A stretch of 64,000 nucleotides of DNA from Microvirga subterranea (GTDB lineage Bacteria > Pseudomonadota > Alphaproteobacteria > Rhizobiales > Beijerinckiaceae). The stretch is from assembly GCF_003350535.1 (NCBI RefSeq), contig NZ_QQBB01000012.1, positions 20,263 to 84,262 on the forward strand, in the 5' to 3' direction. Shown piece after piece: positions 26,282-35,429 of the stretch (the stretch's first letter is position 1; each line of letters starts with the position of its first letter). The notes under the pieces are model-generated. The model did not search any database. It was not told the origin of the DNA and worked only from the letters and a program-made list of their open reading frames with translations. A program made the position numbers and the translations under genes.

Positions 26282-27033
26282 TCGAGTGCTCGAACATCTA
26301 CAAGAGCTACGGCGCAATTCCCGTCCTGAAGGGCATTTCCCTGGCCGTCGTGCAGCTTGAAACTTTCACCATCATCGGACCGAACGGCGCCGGGAAGACG
26401 ACCCTGTTCAAGGTACTGACGGGCGAGGCTCCTGCCAATGCCGGCGTCGTGACATTCAACGGAGAAAACATCACGCGTCTGTCAGCCAGTGCGCGGGTGC
26501 ACCGGGGATTCGGAAGGACGTTTCAGGTCGCACGCATCCTTCGGTGCAACAGCGTTCTGGAAAATCTCATCATCGCGCTGGAGGCGAGGGCGCGACGATC
26601 GGAACTTGATCGATTGCTGCAGTTGCGCCCAACTAAACAGATCAGGGACGATGCGGTCGGCATCGCAGGCAGGATTTCGCTCCTGAACAAGATGGACGTT
26701 CCCGCTCGCTTCCTGTCTCACGGCGACCGGAAACGGCTCGAGCTCGGCGTCACTTTGGCCTTGAAGCCGAAGATCCTGATGATGGACGAGCCCACCGCGG
26801 GCATGTCGCCGGGCGACCGCAATGCGACCATAGACATGATCGCGCGCGTCAAAGAAGAGGACCAGCTCACCATCATGCTGACGGAACACGACATGGATGT
26901 CGTAGCCCATCTGTCCGACCGGATCATGGTGATGAACTATGGCGAGGCCATTGCGGTCGGGACGCTGAACGAGATCCGAAACAACGCTGCCGTGCGGGAC
27001 ATCTATCTCGGGGAGGAGATCGGCGATGCTTGA
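26278..27033 (+). CDS. LivG-type ABC transporter ATPase
   Basis: A 251-residue ATPase of the branched-chain amino-acid importer group. Walker A is GPNGAGKTT and Walker B is ILMMDEPTAGMSP. The signature reads LSHGDRKRLELGVTLA instead of the canonical LSGGQ, as is common in LivG. HDMDVV is the switch region. The start overlaps the permease stop by 4 bases, and the end overlaps livF by 8 bases, so the whole transporter is translationally coupled. Confidence 0.92.
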   Translation: MIECSNIYKSYGAIPVLKGISLAVVQLETFTIIGPNGAGKTTLFKVLTGEAPANAGVVTFNGENITRLSASARVHRGFGRTFQVARILRCNSVLENLIIALEARARRSELDRLLQLRPTKQIRDDAVGIAGRISLLNKMDVPARFLSHGDRKRLELGVTLALKPKILMMDEPTAGMSPGDRNATIDMIARVKEEDQLTIMLTEHDMDVVAHLSDRIMVMNYGEAIAVGTLNEIRNNAAVRDIYLGEEIGDA

Positions 27034-27727
27034 GGTGTCCGGGCTGAACGCCTTCTATGGCGATAGCCACATCCTTCACGCCGTTGATCTAACGGTCGGC
27101 AGCAGCGACAGGGTCTCGATTCTCGGGCGCAACGGATCCGGCAAGACGACGCTGATGAAGAGTATCCTGAATGCGGGGCCCTACATCCATGGCAGCATCA
27201 GTCTCGACCATAGGGATCTCGCCCGCGAGACCTCCTTCCAGCGGGCGCGCCTCGGTCTGTCGCTCGTTCCCGAAGATCGCCGGATCTTTCCGCATCTAAC
27301 GGTCACGGACAACCTCCTGATCGCCCTCGCGGCGGCAGGCGACAGAGCTGGCCTCGATCTCGAGCGGGTCCTCGATACGTTTCCGATGCTCGGGCCGCTC
27401 GCAGCGCGCTACGGCAGTCAGCTGAGCGGTGGGCAGCAGCAGATGGTCGCGGTCGCCCGTGGAGTCATGCCGCGTCCCAGATTCCTTCTCCTTGACGAGC
27501 CTACGGAAGGGCTCGCGCCGGTCATCGTCAGGCAGTTAGCGCAATCGGTCGCTAAGCTCTGCAACGAGTTCAAGATCGGCCTGCTCCTCAGCGAGCAGAA
27601 CATCTGGTTCGCGCGATTCTGCACGCAATATGTTCACATCATCGAGAGCGGCCGCATCGTGTTCTCCGGATCATGGGACGAGTTCGAGTCCCGACCTGAC
27701 GTGAAGCATCGCTATCTCGCCGTGTGA
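27026..27727 (+). CDS. LivF-type ABC transporter ATPase
   Basis: The second ATPase of the importer, 233 residues. Walker A is GRNGSGKTT, the signature is LSGGQQQMVAVARGVM, and Walker B is FLLLDEPTEGLAP, a typical LivF reading. It overlaps livG by 8 bases and is followed directly by a dehydrogenase gene. Operon membership with the two catabolic genes downstream suggests that the imported molecule is processed by them. Confidence 0.92.
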   Translation: MLEVSGLNAFYGDSHILHAVDLTVGSSDRVSILGRNGSGKTTLMKSILNAGPYIHGSISLDHRDLARETSFQRARLGLSLVPEDRRIFPHLTVTDNLLIALAAAGDRAGLDLERVLDTFPMLGPLAARYGSQLSGGQQQMVAVARGVMPRPRFLLLDEPTEGLAPVIVRQLAQSVAKLCNEFKIGLLLSEQNIWFARFCTQYVHIIESGRIVFSGSWDEFESRPDVKHRYLAV

Positions 27728-27735
27728 GAGGAAAA

Positions 27736-28797
27736 ATGGCATCGCCAACAGAAACCGGCATCGGAACGCCGCAGCCGAACGGCGAGGCCCCTGTTGGGGT
27801 CGACCCTATGCTCTCTACTTTGACAGGTGAATCGTCCGTCAGAGGCCCGGGCAGGATCGCCTTCATCGGCGCAGGAAGCATCGGTCGTCCGATGGCTGAG
27901 CGGCTGATCGATTGTGGCCGGGACCTGATCGTGTGTGATCCGTCGCCGACGGTCAGGGCTCACTTTGCCGACTTGGGTTGCCCCACGACCGACATGCCCG
28001 GCAATTGCGTTGATGCCGGGATCGTCATCTTCATGGTTGCGAACGACGCCCAGTTGAAGAGCGCAGCGACGGGGCCTTCAGGCCTCATACCCGCCATCGA
28101 TCCGTCGTCGGCTCCGATCCTCCTGATCATGAGCACGGTTTTGCCGGAGACGGTTCTCGAGGTTGCCGCGGAGGCTGCATCGAGGCAGGCCCACACGATC
28201 GATGCTCCCGTCAGCGGTGGTTCCCTCAAGGCTCGCAACGGAACCCTGTCGATCATGGCGTCCGGAGAGCCCGCCGATATCGACGCGGTACGCCCCGTCC
28301 TCGACCAACTCGCCTCCGTGACGTTCGAATGCGGCATCTTGGGGAACGGACAGAAGACCAAGATCCTCAACAACCTGGTCGGCGTCGCCAATCTATTCCT
28401 CTTCGCCGAGACTATGCACGTTGCGCAGCTTCTTGGCATGGATCTGCAGCGGCTGGCGGACGTGATGGAGCAGAGCTCCGGACGGAACAACGGCACCAAG
28501 GACTGGACAGCCCGTAAGGGCCTGTTTCGCTGGAACAGCGAGGATCTCGCCGCGGTTCGATCCGTCGTTGACGTGACCCGAAAGGATCTGCACCACGCCC
28601 TGATGCTCGCTGAGAGGGCTGGCGCGGCGACGCCCCTTCTGCGAGCGCTCGTTCAGGGCCACGACGAAACCCCTTATACCGACGTCCTCATGCGCTGGCG
28701 CGCCCTCGCATCCGAAGTCGGCGGAACGGGCGGCCGCTCCGGCGCAACGATCTCCAACGAGCATAAAGGATCCTGCGACGATGACCGAGTTCCGTGA
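27736..28797 (+). CDS. NAD-binding 3-hydroxyisobutyrate dehydrogenase-like enzyme
   Basis: A beta-hydroxyacid dehydrogenase of about 353 residues. The Rossmann motif AFIGAGSIGRPMAERL starts near residue 40 after a long polar leader. The substrate motif DAPVSGGSLKARNG and the catalytic Lys in GQKTKILNNLVG follow. ATG 27736 has AGAGGA upstream; GTG 27724 overlaps the livF stop and is the alternative. It overlaps the SMP-30 gene by 17 bases, implying coupled translation. Substrate class is beta-hydroxy acid (hydroxyisobutyrate, tartronate or a related acid); identity not resolvable. Confidence 0.86.
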   Translation: MASPTETGIGTPQPNGEAPVGVDPMLSTLTGESSVRGPGRIAFIGAGSIGRPMAERLIDCGRDLIVCDPSPTVRAHFADLGCPTTDMPGNCVDAGIVIFMVANDAQLKSAATGPSGLIPAIDPSSAPILLIMSTVLPETVLEVAAEAASRQAHTIDAPVSGGSLKARNGTLSIMASGEPADIDAVRPVLDQLASVTFECGILGNGQKTKILNNLVGVANLFLFAETMHVAQLLGMDLQRLADVMEQSSGRNNGTKDWTARKGLFRWNSEDLAAVRSVVDVTRKDLHHALMLAERAGAATPLLRALVQGHDETPYTDVLMRWRALASEVGGTGGRSGATISNEHKGSCDDDRVP

Positions 28798-29695
28798 AGT
28801 GGCGACGGGATTACACTTTCCTGAGGGGCCGGTCGCGCTTCCCGACGGATCATGCCTCGTCGTCGAGATGGAGAGCCAATCGCTAACCCATGTGGCGCAA
28901 GACGGCACGCTCACGCCGGTAGCGCATCTCGGCGGCGGCCCGAACGGCGCGGCGCTCGGGCCAGACGGCTATTGCTATGTCTGCAACAATGGCGGTGTGC
29001 GCTTCCACAGGGACGAGCACGGCATTCGGCCCGCCGGGCAGGATCCCAGCTATCGGTCCGGACGGATCGAGCGGGTCGATTTGCGGACGGGCCGGGTCGA
29101 GGTACTGTATGACCGGACGGAGGCGGGCCCGATCCGGAGCCCGAACGACATCGTCTTCGACCGCTTCGGCGGCTTCTGGTTCACCGATTCAGGCAAGACC
29201 CGGGAGCGCGATGCCGACCGGGGAAGCGTGTATTATGCGAAAGCGGACGGATCGGCCTGCATGGAGGTCATCTTTCCGATGCTGGTTCCGAACGGCATCG
29301 CCTTGTCCCCGGACCAGACAAGGCTGATCGTCGCCGAGACCCATACGGCGCGCCTCTGGTCCTTCGAGATCGCGGGCCCTGGGGAGATCGTCAGGAAGCC
29401 CTGGCCGTCGCCGCATGGTGGCGAACTGATCGTGGGTCTACCCGGTTATCAATGGTTCGACTCGCTTGCCCTCGACAGCGCGGGCAACATCTGCGTTGCC
29501 ACGCTCATCACAGGCGGGATCACCGTTGTTTCTTGGGACGGAAGCAAGGTCGAACACATTCCTCTACCGGATGCCTACACGACCAATCTCTGCTTCGGAG
29601 GCGACGATCTGAGGACGGCCTTCGTGACTCTTGCCCTCAGTGGACGTCTCGTTGCCGTCGACTGGCCTAGGGCAGGCCTGCGGTTGAACTATTAG
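28781..29695 (+). CDS. SMP-30/gluconolactonase-family hydrolase
   Basis: A 304-residue six-bladed beta-propeller lactonase. Characteristic blocks are FPEGPVALPDGSCLVVEM (first metal-ligand Glu), the GRIERVDLRTG loop, SPNDIVFDRFGGFWFTDSG near residue 122 (Asn ligand and strand) and PNGIALSPDQTRLIVAET near 167. It overlaps the upstream dehydrogenase by 17 bases. The pair dehydrogenase plus lactonase suggests oxidation of a hydroxy acid or sugar to a lactone and its hydrolysis. Last gene of the Liv operon. Confidence 0.87.
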   Translation: MTEFREVATGLHFPEGPVALPDGSCLVVEMESQSLTHVAQDGTLTPVAHLGGGPNGAALGPDGYCYVCNNGGVRFHRDEHGIRPAGQDPSYRSGRIERVDLRTGRVEVLYDRTEAGPIRSPNDIVFDRFGGFWFTDSGKTRERDADRGSVYYAKADGSACMEVIFPMLVPNGIALSPDQTRLIVAETHTARLWSFEIAGPGEIVRKPWPSPHGGELIVGLPGYQWFDSLALDSAGNICVATLITGGITVVSWDGSKVEHIPLPDAYTTNLCFGGDDLRTAFVTLALSGRLVAVDWPRAGLRLNY

Positions 29696-29736
29696 CAAAT
29701 GGCTAAAGGTTGCTTCTCTTCCGCTGGGGGCCGCTC

Positions 29737-29764
29737 ACGACGCGCCGGCTGGCCGGCGCGTCGT
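29737..29764. terminator. Perfect 13-bp palindromic hairpin
   Basis: ACGACGCGCCGGC (29737-29749) pairs perfectly with GCCGGCGCGTCGT (29752-29764) with only two loop bases. It lies between the convergent SMP-30 and RTX genes. There is no U-tract, so it may act as a barrier or cruciform as well as a terminator. Confidence 0.55.
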
Positions 29765-29801
29765 CACAATCGGTCATTGGACAGGCTAAATCGGATGCCT
29801 G

Positions 29802-32045
29802 CTAAATCACGTAAAAGTCGCTCTCAGTTAGCCCAAGCCCTTTTGTCAATTGGGCAAATTTGACCGGCCCTGATTTTCCGGTCCCATCTGCATCATAATA
29901 AAGTGCGCCGGAGCGATCGTCATAGATGATCCGGTCCGACCGATCATGAGCTTTCCCGCCGACCCAGAACGCTCCTGCCTTCAACCGGCCGTTCGCACCA
30001 ACTTTGGTGAACACCGCGTTGTCCAGCTTGATGGTGTCATCTGCGATCGAGAAATCGGAGATGGTGTCCATATTCTGGGTCTTGTGCGGAGAGGTGTTGA
30101 AGATGAACACATCCTTCCCGGGTCCTCCGTAAAGGCGATCATTGCCGAGCCCACCGTATAGCTTGTCGCTACCATCTCCCCCTTTCAGGGTGTTTCGGCC
30201 GGAACTGCCAATGAGGGAGTTCGAGTATTTGTTTCCGGTCAGATTGATAGCTGCCGTGCTCCCAGAAGGGTTTATGGATAGTACCTCGACCTCGGCGGAT
30301 GAGCTGATTGCGTAGCTGACACTGGTCAGCACCGTATCGCGCCCGCCGCGTGCGGCTTCGATCACGGTGTCACGGGAGGAATCCACGACATAGGTGTCGT
30401 TGCCTTTCCCGCCCTCAAGACGGTCGTTGCCCTTCCCGCCATTCAGCCTGTCGTTACCGCCATAGCCGCGCAGAGTATCGTTCCCACTGAATCCATTGAT
30501 CAGGTCGTCCGCAGCGGTGCCCGCGAGAACTTCGCCCTCGGAAGTCCCGTCAATCCCCTTTCCGAGCGGTACAGTATTCAAGGCCGTGAACATGATGAAA
30601 TCTTGGGGGTCGGTCACTGGCCACTGCAAAAGCGGTGGCTGTGCAAGTCCGACGAAATCCAAACCGTTCTTTCCATCGAGATCGATCGGGATCATACGGC
30701 CGGGGCCTTGGGTCCACATATCTTCCAGATGCTCGTACCCAGCAATCTGGAAGGGCTGCACATATGCAAAGACCTCGTTGTTGACCCAAGTGAAGTGTCC
30801 GGCTCCATCATTCAGCGCAACTGAGGTGCCCGAGGGGGCCCGTCTGCCATTTTCAAACGGCACGCTAGAGTCGATAAGGTCGAAGTCGCCGTCACCGTCG
30901 ATGTCGAGGGCATTCAGCTCGCCCTCACCGCCCGCTGCGTCCCTAAAGGCGTTGCTGATGCGAGCTCCGGTTTCGTCCACGAATACCCCGTTGCCCTTGT
31001 TTACCAAGATTTGGATGGCACGGCCCGTGTAATAGGGATCTCGGCGGGTCTCTGCGAACAAGATGTCCTTCAACCCATCGCCATTGATATCGGCCACAGT
31101 CACGTCGTTAAAGTTGGTGTTTGACCCATACAGCCCACCCGGAAGCTGCACCTTTTGCCAGCCGGGCATACCGTTGCTCCAGCGCGAGAAGAACACATTG
31201 TTGGTGCCGCCATTGAATTGCGCCGAGACGAGATCATCGGCGCCATCATTATCCAGATCTGCCATCACCGACGACATAATGTTGGTGTCTGTAGGCCGAG
31301 CCTCCTCCGGAAGAAGTTTACTCTCATTCTTGAAATGACCAGTACCGTCATTCAGGAGCAAAACCTTCCCTGAATAGAGGTCTATGTCTCCGTCACCATC
31401 AATATCTCCGGCGGCGGTATCATGTGCGAAAGTGAGCCCTTCAGTCGGAGCGCCATATTCTTGGCCCTCAATGTTCTTGCTAGCATCTCTCAACGTTCTG
31501 TCCGGCTGGGACAGCACAAGCGTCATCGGGTCCCAATGAGTGTCGAAAGTTCCGCCAGGCAGTCGCGTGATGCGCCCCATGCTGCCCTGAGCGAAATCGT
31601 CTACCCCGTCACCATTGAAATCCGCCACAACAAGCCGGTATCCCATGTGGATGTTTGGAAGGTCACCGACCACATTTGTGTTGGCAGGAAGCAAGCCTCC
31701 ATGGCCGTCATTTAGGAAGACTGTTGGGTAAACGGGCGTTACGCGCTCAACAGTGTGCGGGGTTGCGACCCAGCCGATCAGTAGGTCTTGGTGCCCGTCG
31801 CCATTAAAATCACCTGTCGCATGGCTGCTCGTTTCGAGGGTAAAGACACCTGGCGGATTGTAGTCGTTCGGTGTCGGGTAGTACCAAGGCCCATAAGCCT
31901 CGCTCATCTGCCGATGGTAGAAGCCATATTGGTTCACGGTGTAATACGATGTCGAAAGCGGCGGCTTAACTGTGCTTAGTGGCGGCAATGGCATTATTGT
32001 GGTTCTTTCTCGGAGGATCCCACCTGGAATGCTGGCAGTTAGCAT
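29802..32045 (-). CDS. FG-GAP/VCBS and RTX calcium-binding repeat protein, probably secreted
   Basis: About 747 residues. Residues 80-480 carry at least seven FG-GAP-type calcium loops (DFNGDGHQDLL, DFNGDGVDDF, DIDGDGDIDLY, DLDNDGADDL, DINGDGLKDI, DIDGDGDFDL and a degenerate one), predicting a beta-propeller. Residues 500-650 carry RTX nonapeptides (GYGGNDRLNGGKGNDRLEGG, GGLGNDRLYGG). The end has a serralysin-like C-terminal region (DTISDFSIADDTIKLD, then LYYDADGTG). There is no N-terminal signal peptide, consistent with type I secretion through a C-terminal signal. No T1SS genes are adjacent. Start uncertain: ATG 31994 is an alternative. Possible adhesin or matrix protein. Confidence 0.87.
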   Translation of the reverse strand: MLTASIPGGILRERTTIMPLPPLSTVKPPLSTSYYTVNQYGFYHRQMSEAYGPWYYPTPNDYNPPGVFTLETSSHATGDFNGDGHQDLLIGWVATPHTVERVTPVYPTVFLNDGHGGLLPANTNVVGDLPNIHMGYRLVVADFNGDGVDDFAQGSMGRITRLPGGTFDTHWDPMTLVLSQPDRTLRDASKNIEGQEYGAPTEGLTFAHDTAAGDIDGDGDIDLYSGKVLLLNDGTGHFKNESKLLPEEARPTDTNIMSSVMADLDNDGADDLVSAQFNGGTNNVFFSRWSNGMPGWQKVQLPGGLYGSNTNFNDVTVADINGDGLKDILFAETRRDPYYTGRAIQILVNKGNGVFVDETGARISNAFRDAAGGEGELNALDIDGDGDFDLIDSSVPFENGRRAPSGTSVALNDGAGHFTWVNNEVFAYVQPFQIAGYEHLEDMWTQGPGRMIPIDLDGKNGLDFVGLAQPPLLQWPVTDPQDFIMFTALNTVPLGKGIDGTSEGEVLAGTAADDLINGFSGNDTLRGYGGNDRLNGGKGNDRLEGGKGNDTYVVDSSRDTVIEAARGGRDTVLTSVSYAISSSAEVEVLSINPSGSTAAINLTGNKYSNSLIGSSGRNTLKGGDGSDKLYGGLGNDRLYGGPGKDVFIFNTSPHKTQNMDTISDFSIADDTIKLDNAVFTKVGANGRLKAGAFWVGGKAHDRSDRIIYDDRSGALYYDADGTGKSGPVKFAQLTKGLGLTESDFYVI

Positions 32046-32548
32046 TGAGGCTTACACGATTCATGATGCGCCAAGCTTACTAAAGACGTCGACAAAGGAG
32101 GAGAAAACCGGGAAAGGCCAAAATTGAATTGAATGGGGGTTAGGCGCAGAAGCCGCAGCCGCCCGTCTCAATCCGCAAGTCTGCTACACCCGAATTCCTG
32201 ATTAGCCTTGATCGCCTTGCGCGCTTCGGCAGCGCCCCACCCTGCAACATCTCCCAGAAGCAGCGCACTCAGCTTTGGTCCTCATGAAAGCCATTGACGA
32301 TCATCTGGCAGGCAACCCCTAGATTGCTTCTGATCGCGAGCTCTACCGTCTGACGTATCGAGCCTTTGAAAGCCTGTTCGCCCTTCGCAAGGCTATAGCG
32401 GGTGACGTAGGAGATCGCCTGCCCGATAGTCTGCCGTAGCTGGATCTGCGATCAACACGGCTTCACGTCGACTGACGGTCCAAGGCCTTAAATTCTGCTG
32501 AAATGCTGTGCCAGAACAGTCTCTAGACCGATGTAAAATCCGTCGCTG
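32046..32548. other. Gene-free interval with an orphan reading frame
   Basis: About 500 bases without a supportable gene. On the minus strand, 32451 to 32269 is open for 60 codons with plausible composition (RQTIGQAISYVTRYSLAKG and VACQMIVNGFHED) but has no ATG, GTG or TTG at a sensible place. It is probably the remnant of a lost gene. The interval would also contain the promoter of the RTX gene. Confidence 0.3.
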
Positions 32549-33289
32549 TTAGATCAGCTGGAGATCTACAGCTCCTTTGTTCTGAGGAACTTTCAACTCG
32601 TACCGAGGGGATAGATTCTGGATCAATCCGAAACGTCCGTTCAAGCACGCCGGCAATGTCTCGGTGATCTCCGGAGCCATGGGGGCATCGCCCATCACAA
32701 CGGCAATCCGGCGCCAGAGCGCATAGCCGCTCCTGGTCCGAGCCAGGATATCGGCAGCCTGATAGGCGTCCCACGCCGCAACGATGGCGCGTGCCCGAGC
32801 CAGCGCAGCGGGGGCAAGGGGTTGGCCGAGTGCTGCCAGAGGTTGGCTGGCAAGCCGCAGCGCCATGCGGAGCCGGTCGATGTCGGCGGCACTGTAGCGG
32901 CGACTGCACCTCGGCCCATCTTCTTCTCCCGACACAAGGCCGAGAGCCGCATCCTGCGGCTGGACCGCAAGAGCCCAGGACTTGATCGGCCGGAGGGCTT
33001 CGTACTCGAACTCCGCCTCCTCTAGGATGGTGATGATCGCGCGCTGCGCGTCGCGCAGAGGCTGCCAGTGGCCGGAGACCGTCACAAGGATCTGGTCGCT
33101 TTCTTCCGAGACGCCCGGCCAGACGAGTTCCATTCCTGCAGGCGAGCGGCGCCAGCCAATCTCCGGGGAACCAAAGGGCGAGAGTTCGGCCAGCTCGTCA
33201 CGCCAGATCGCCGTGGTGGTGCGCAGATGCAGACGAGGACTGGGCCATGGGTGCTCGCGGCAGGCAGGGAAGGGGAGGAGAGTAGCCAT
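32549..33289 (-). CDS. Hypothetical protein, last gene of FtsH-like cassette
   Basis: I do not recognise this 246-residue protein. It is soluble, with no signal or membrane segment. The middle contains an alanine/leucine-rich helical stretch (ADIDRLRMALRLASQPLAALG then APAALARARAIVAAWDAYQAADILARTRSG, about residues 135-195). It follows the AAA+ protease gene by 56 bases on the same strand, with no terminator between, so it probably belongs to the same transcript and may be a substrate, adaptor or partner of that protease. Confidence 0.6.
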   Translation of the reverse strand: MATLLPFPACREHPWPSPRLHLRTTTAIWRDELAELSPFGSPEIGWRRSPAGMELVWPGVSEESDQILVTVSGHWQPLRDAQRAIITILEEAEFEYEALRPIKSWALAVQPQDAALGLVSGEEDGPRCSRRYSAADIDRLRMALRLASQPLAALGQPLAPAALARARAIVAAWDAYQAADILARTRSGYALWRRIAVVMGDAPMAPEITETLPACLNGRFGLIQNLSPRYELKVPQNKGAVDLQLI

Positions 33290-33345
33290 AGGGAGTTCCT
33301 CGACAGTGTTGAGATTGGAAGGGGATGCGGCAGCGAGTATTGGCC

Positions 33346-35409
33346 TCAGCCGGGCGGGGTGATCTCCCCGAAGTTGCCATCGAGCGGATCAGCGCAATCC
33401 GTCTCCGCCGCGCTGGCGGGAATGTCAGCGATCCCGGCAGCGGAGGGCGGATATGCCTCCATGAGAGCTTGCACTTGGACTCCTGATAACACCCGTTGAG
33501 CGACGAGGGCCTTGGCCACGGACAGCACCGCAGCCTTGTGCTGGGTCACAAGCGTGATTGCACGGTTCATCAAGCGCTGCAGATCGTCCTCGATTCTGTG
33601 AGCGAAGCCACTATCGACACGCACCAGAGCGCCGTCATCATCGAGGTTGCCCCAATGCAGCAGCCTGTCACCCAGACCATAGCTGGCATGCAGGGCCGAA
33701 AGCTCGCGTGTGGCGAGCGCCAGGTCGCCCACTGCTCCGCCGCTGGCGCCGGCACCCAGCACAACATCGGCCGCTCGACCGGCGAGACCGATCACGACAT
33801 TATCTTCAATCACAGCGCGGGTCGGAATGAAGCCTGGATGCGCCATGCGGGTCATCCCGCCGCTGGCGCCGGCCAGCTGCAGCGAGACGCCTTGGAGCGT
33901 GCGGCCGAGGGCTACTGCCACGACAGCATGCCCAGCCTCGTGAATGGCACAGGCTTTTAGCTCGGCGAGGCTGCGTGGATCCGGTGGGCTGGCCTCGGCG
34001 AGCAGATAGTCCAGCGTGAGGGCACGGCCGGCGAGCCGAGCGCGCCTACGAGCGCTGCTCACTACCTGCACAACATCGGCGCCAACGCGCCCCAGCAAAA
34101 GCTGCGCCACATGAGCAAGATCGACATCAGCGAGCTCACCGTTGAGGTGCGCCCGCAGGATGCCGATCAGGCCCTCAACATCCGGCGGAGCGATCTCGAT
34201 CAGCCGGTCGAACCGGCCCGGGCGGCGCAGGGCGGGATCGACCCGGTCGAGGTGGTTGGTCGCGGCGATCAGCACCACATCGGGGCAGGTCTGGCGCAAG
34301 GTATCGATGCCGAGCAGCATGCCGGTGATGACTGGCGCCCAGAAATCGCTGTGCTGCGATCCGGCCAGACTGCCACGACTTGGCAGCGCGTCGATCTCGT
34401 CGATGAAAGCCACACAGGGTCGGCTTGCACGCAGAGTGGCAAAAAACCGTTGCTGCTCCTTAACCACGGCACCGAGATGACCGCCTGAGGCACCAAACCA
34501 GTCGGCGACGCTCGTCATCACTAACTGCAATTGTAGCTTGCCGCTCAGAGCTTTGGCGATGGAGGTTTTACCGGTTCCCGGAGGGCCGAACAGCAGGCAG
34601 CTTTCCAGCACGGCCACTTGGGCGTGGCCGGCACGCCTGTCCTCGACCTCGCGGACGATCTCCTCGGCCCAGGTGCGCGCCTCACCGTAGCCGGTGAGCG
34701 TCTCCAGGGGTGGAGCATCCTCGACGAACATCACGCCGGTGCGCGCTCCGGCGGCCCGCGCCAGCCGAGCTGCGATGGCCGGGCGAGTCGAGCCCGGCCG
34801 GAAGGCAGCGCAGTAATCCGGCCAATCAAGGCCGGCGAGATCGCGCGTCAACAGCGTCACTGGCTTGCCTTTGCGGCTGAAGGCACGAATGGCCTGCTCG
34901 ACCAGAGCAGCATCGGGCGCAGGCACGATAACAGTGGCGTCCGCCGCGGCCAGCAACACCTGCGACAGCTCGCGGTTCGGATCGGCCGCGACCCCGGCGA
35001 TTGTCACGCCTTTGGCCAGAGCCCTGGCTGCCTCTTCGGCGCGGTAGATCTGCTCCTCGGGGCGGCTAAGCCGCTCCGAGGGGGTGATGATCTGAAGCCC
35101 CTGTAAGGCCAAGTCCTTGAGCGCCTCGGAGAGCGGCGCGACCCACGCCGGTGAGGGCGCCGCGATAACGAGGGCGAGGGTGCTGTCACCACGCTTGAGC
35201 CGGCGCAGGAGATCGGGCTCGAGCGCCTGGCGCAGCAGCGGCTTGGCCAACAGCTCCCGCAGGGAGAGACGCTGCCGGGACCTTGCCTGAGCCAGGAGGC
35301 TCTGATGACCCGAGGGCGCCGGTAGATCAGGGCTGCCGTCCTGATCCTCTTCCACCTCGAAGTCATCGACGGTGCTGGTGCTGGAGAGAGTGCGAATCCG
35401 AATACCCAT
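33346..35409 (-). CDS. Soluble FtsH-like AAA+ ATPase with M41 zinc protease domain
   Basis: A 687-residue protein. Residues 1-240 are unrecognised and have no membrane helix, unlike true FtsH. The AAA+ module has Walker A FGPPGTGKTS (274-283), Walker B CVAFIDEIDALPSRG (332-346) and the second-region-of-homology ATNHLDRVDPALRRPGRFDR (383-402). The protease domain has the zinc motif HEAGH at 490-494 and a distal LAGRAADVVLG block followed by GDLALATRELSALH, where FtsH has its third ligand. All catalytic residues therefore look intact. It is likely a cytosolic ATP-dependent protease. It sits 20 bases after an unknown gene and 56 before another in a leftward cassette. Not the housekeeping FtsH. 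Confidence 0.82.
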   Translation of the reverse strand: MGIRIRTLSSTSTVDDFEVEEDQDGSPDLPAPSGHQSLLAQARSRQRLSLRELLAKPLLRQALEPDLLRRLKRGDSTLALVIAAPSPAWVAPLSEALKDLALQGLQIITPSERLSRPEEQIYRAEEAARALAKGVTIAGVAADPNRELSQVLLAAADATVIVPAPDAALVEQAIRAFSRKGKPVTLLTRDLAGLDWPDYCAAFRPGSTRPAIAARLARAAGARTGVMFVEDAPPLETLTGYGEARTWAEEIVREVEDRRAGHAQVAVLESCLLFGPPGTGKTSIAKALSGKLQLQLVMTSVADWFGASGGHLGAVVKEQQRFFATLRASRPCVAFIDEIDALPSRGSLAGSQHSDFWAPVITGMLLGIDTLRQTCPDVVLIAATNHLDRVDPALRRPGRFDRLIEIAPPDVEGLIGILRAHLNGELADVDLAHVAQLLLGRVGADVVQVVSSARRRARLAGRALTLDYLLAEASPPDPRSLAELKACAIHEAGHAVVAVALGRTLQGVSLQLAGASGGMTRMAHPGFIPTRAVIEDNVVIGLAGRAADVVLGAGASGGAVGDLALATRELSALHASYGLGDRLLHWGNLDDDGALVRVDSGFAHRIEDDLQRLMNRAITLVTQHKAAVLSVAKALVAQRVLSGVQVQALMEAYPPSAAGIADIPASAAETDCADPLDGNFGEITPPG

Positions 35410-35429
35410 GATGTCAGTCTCCCCGAGGA

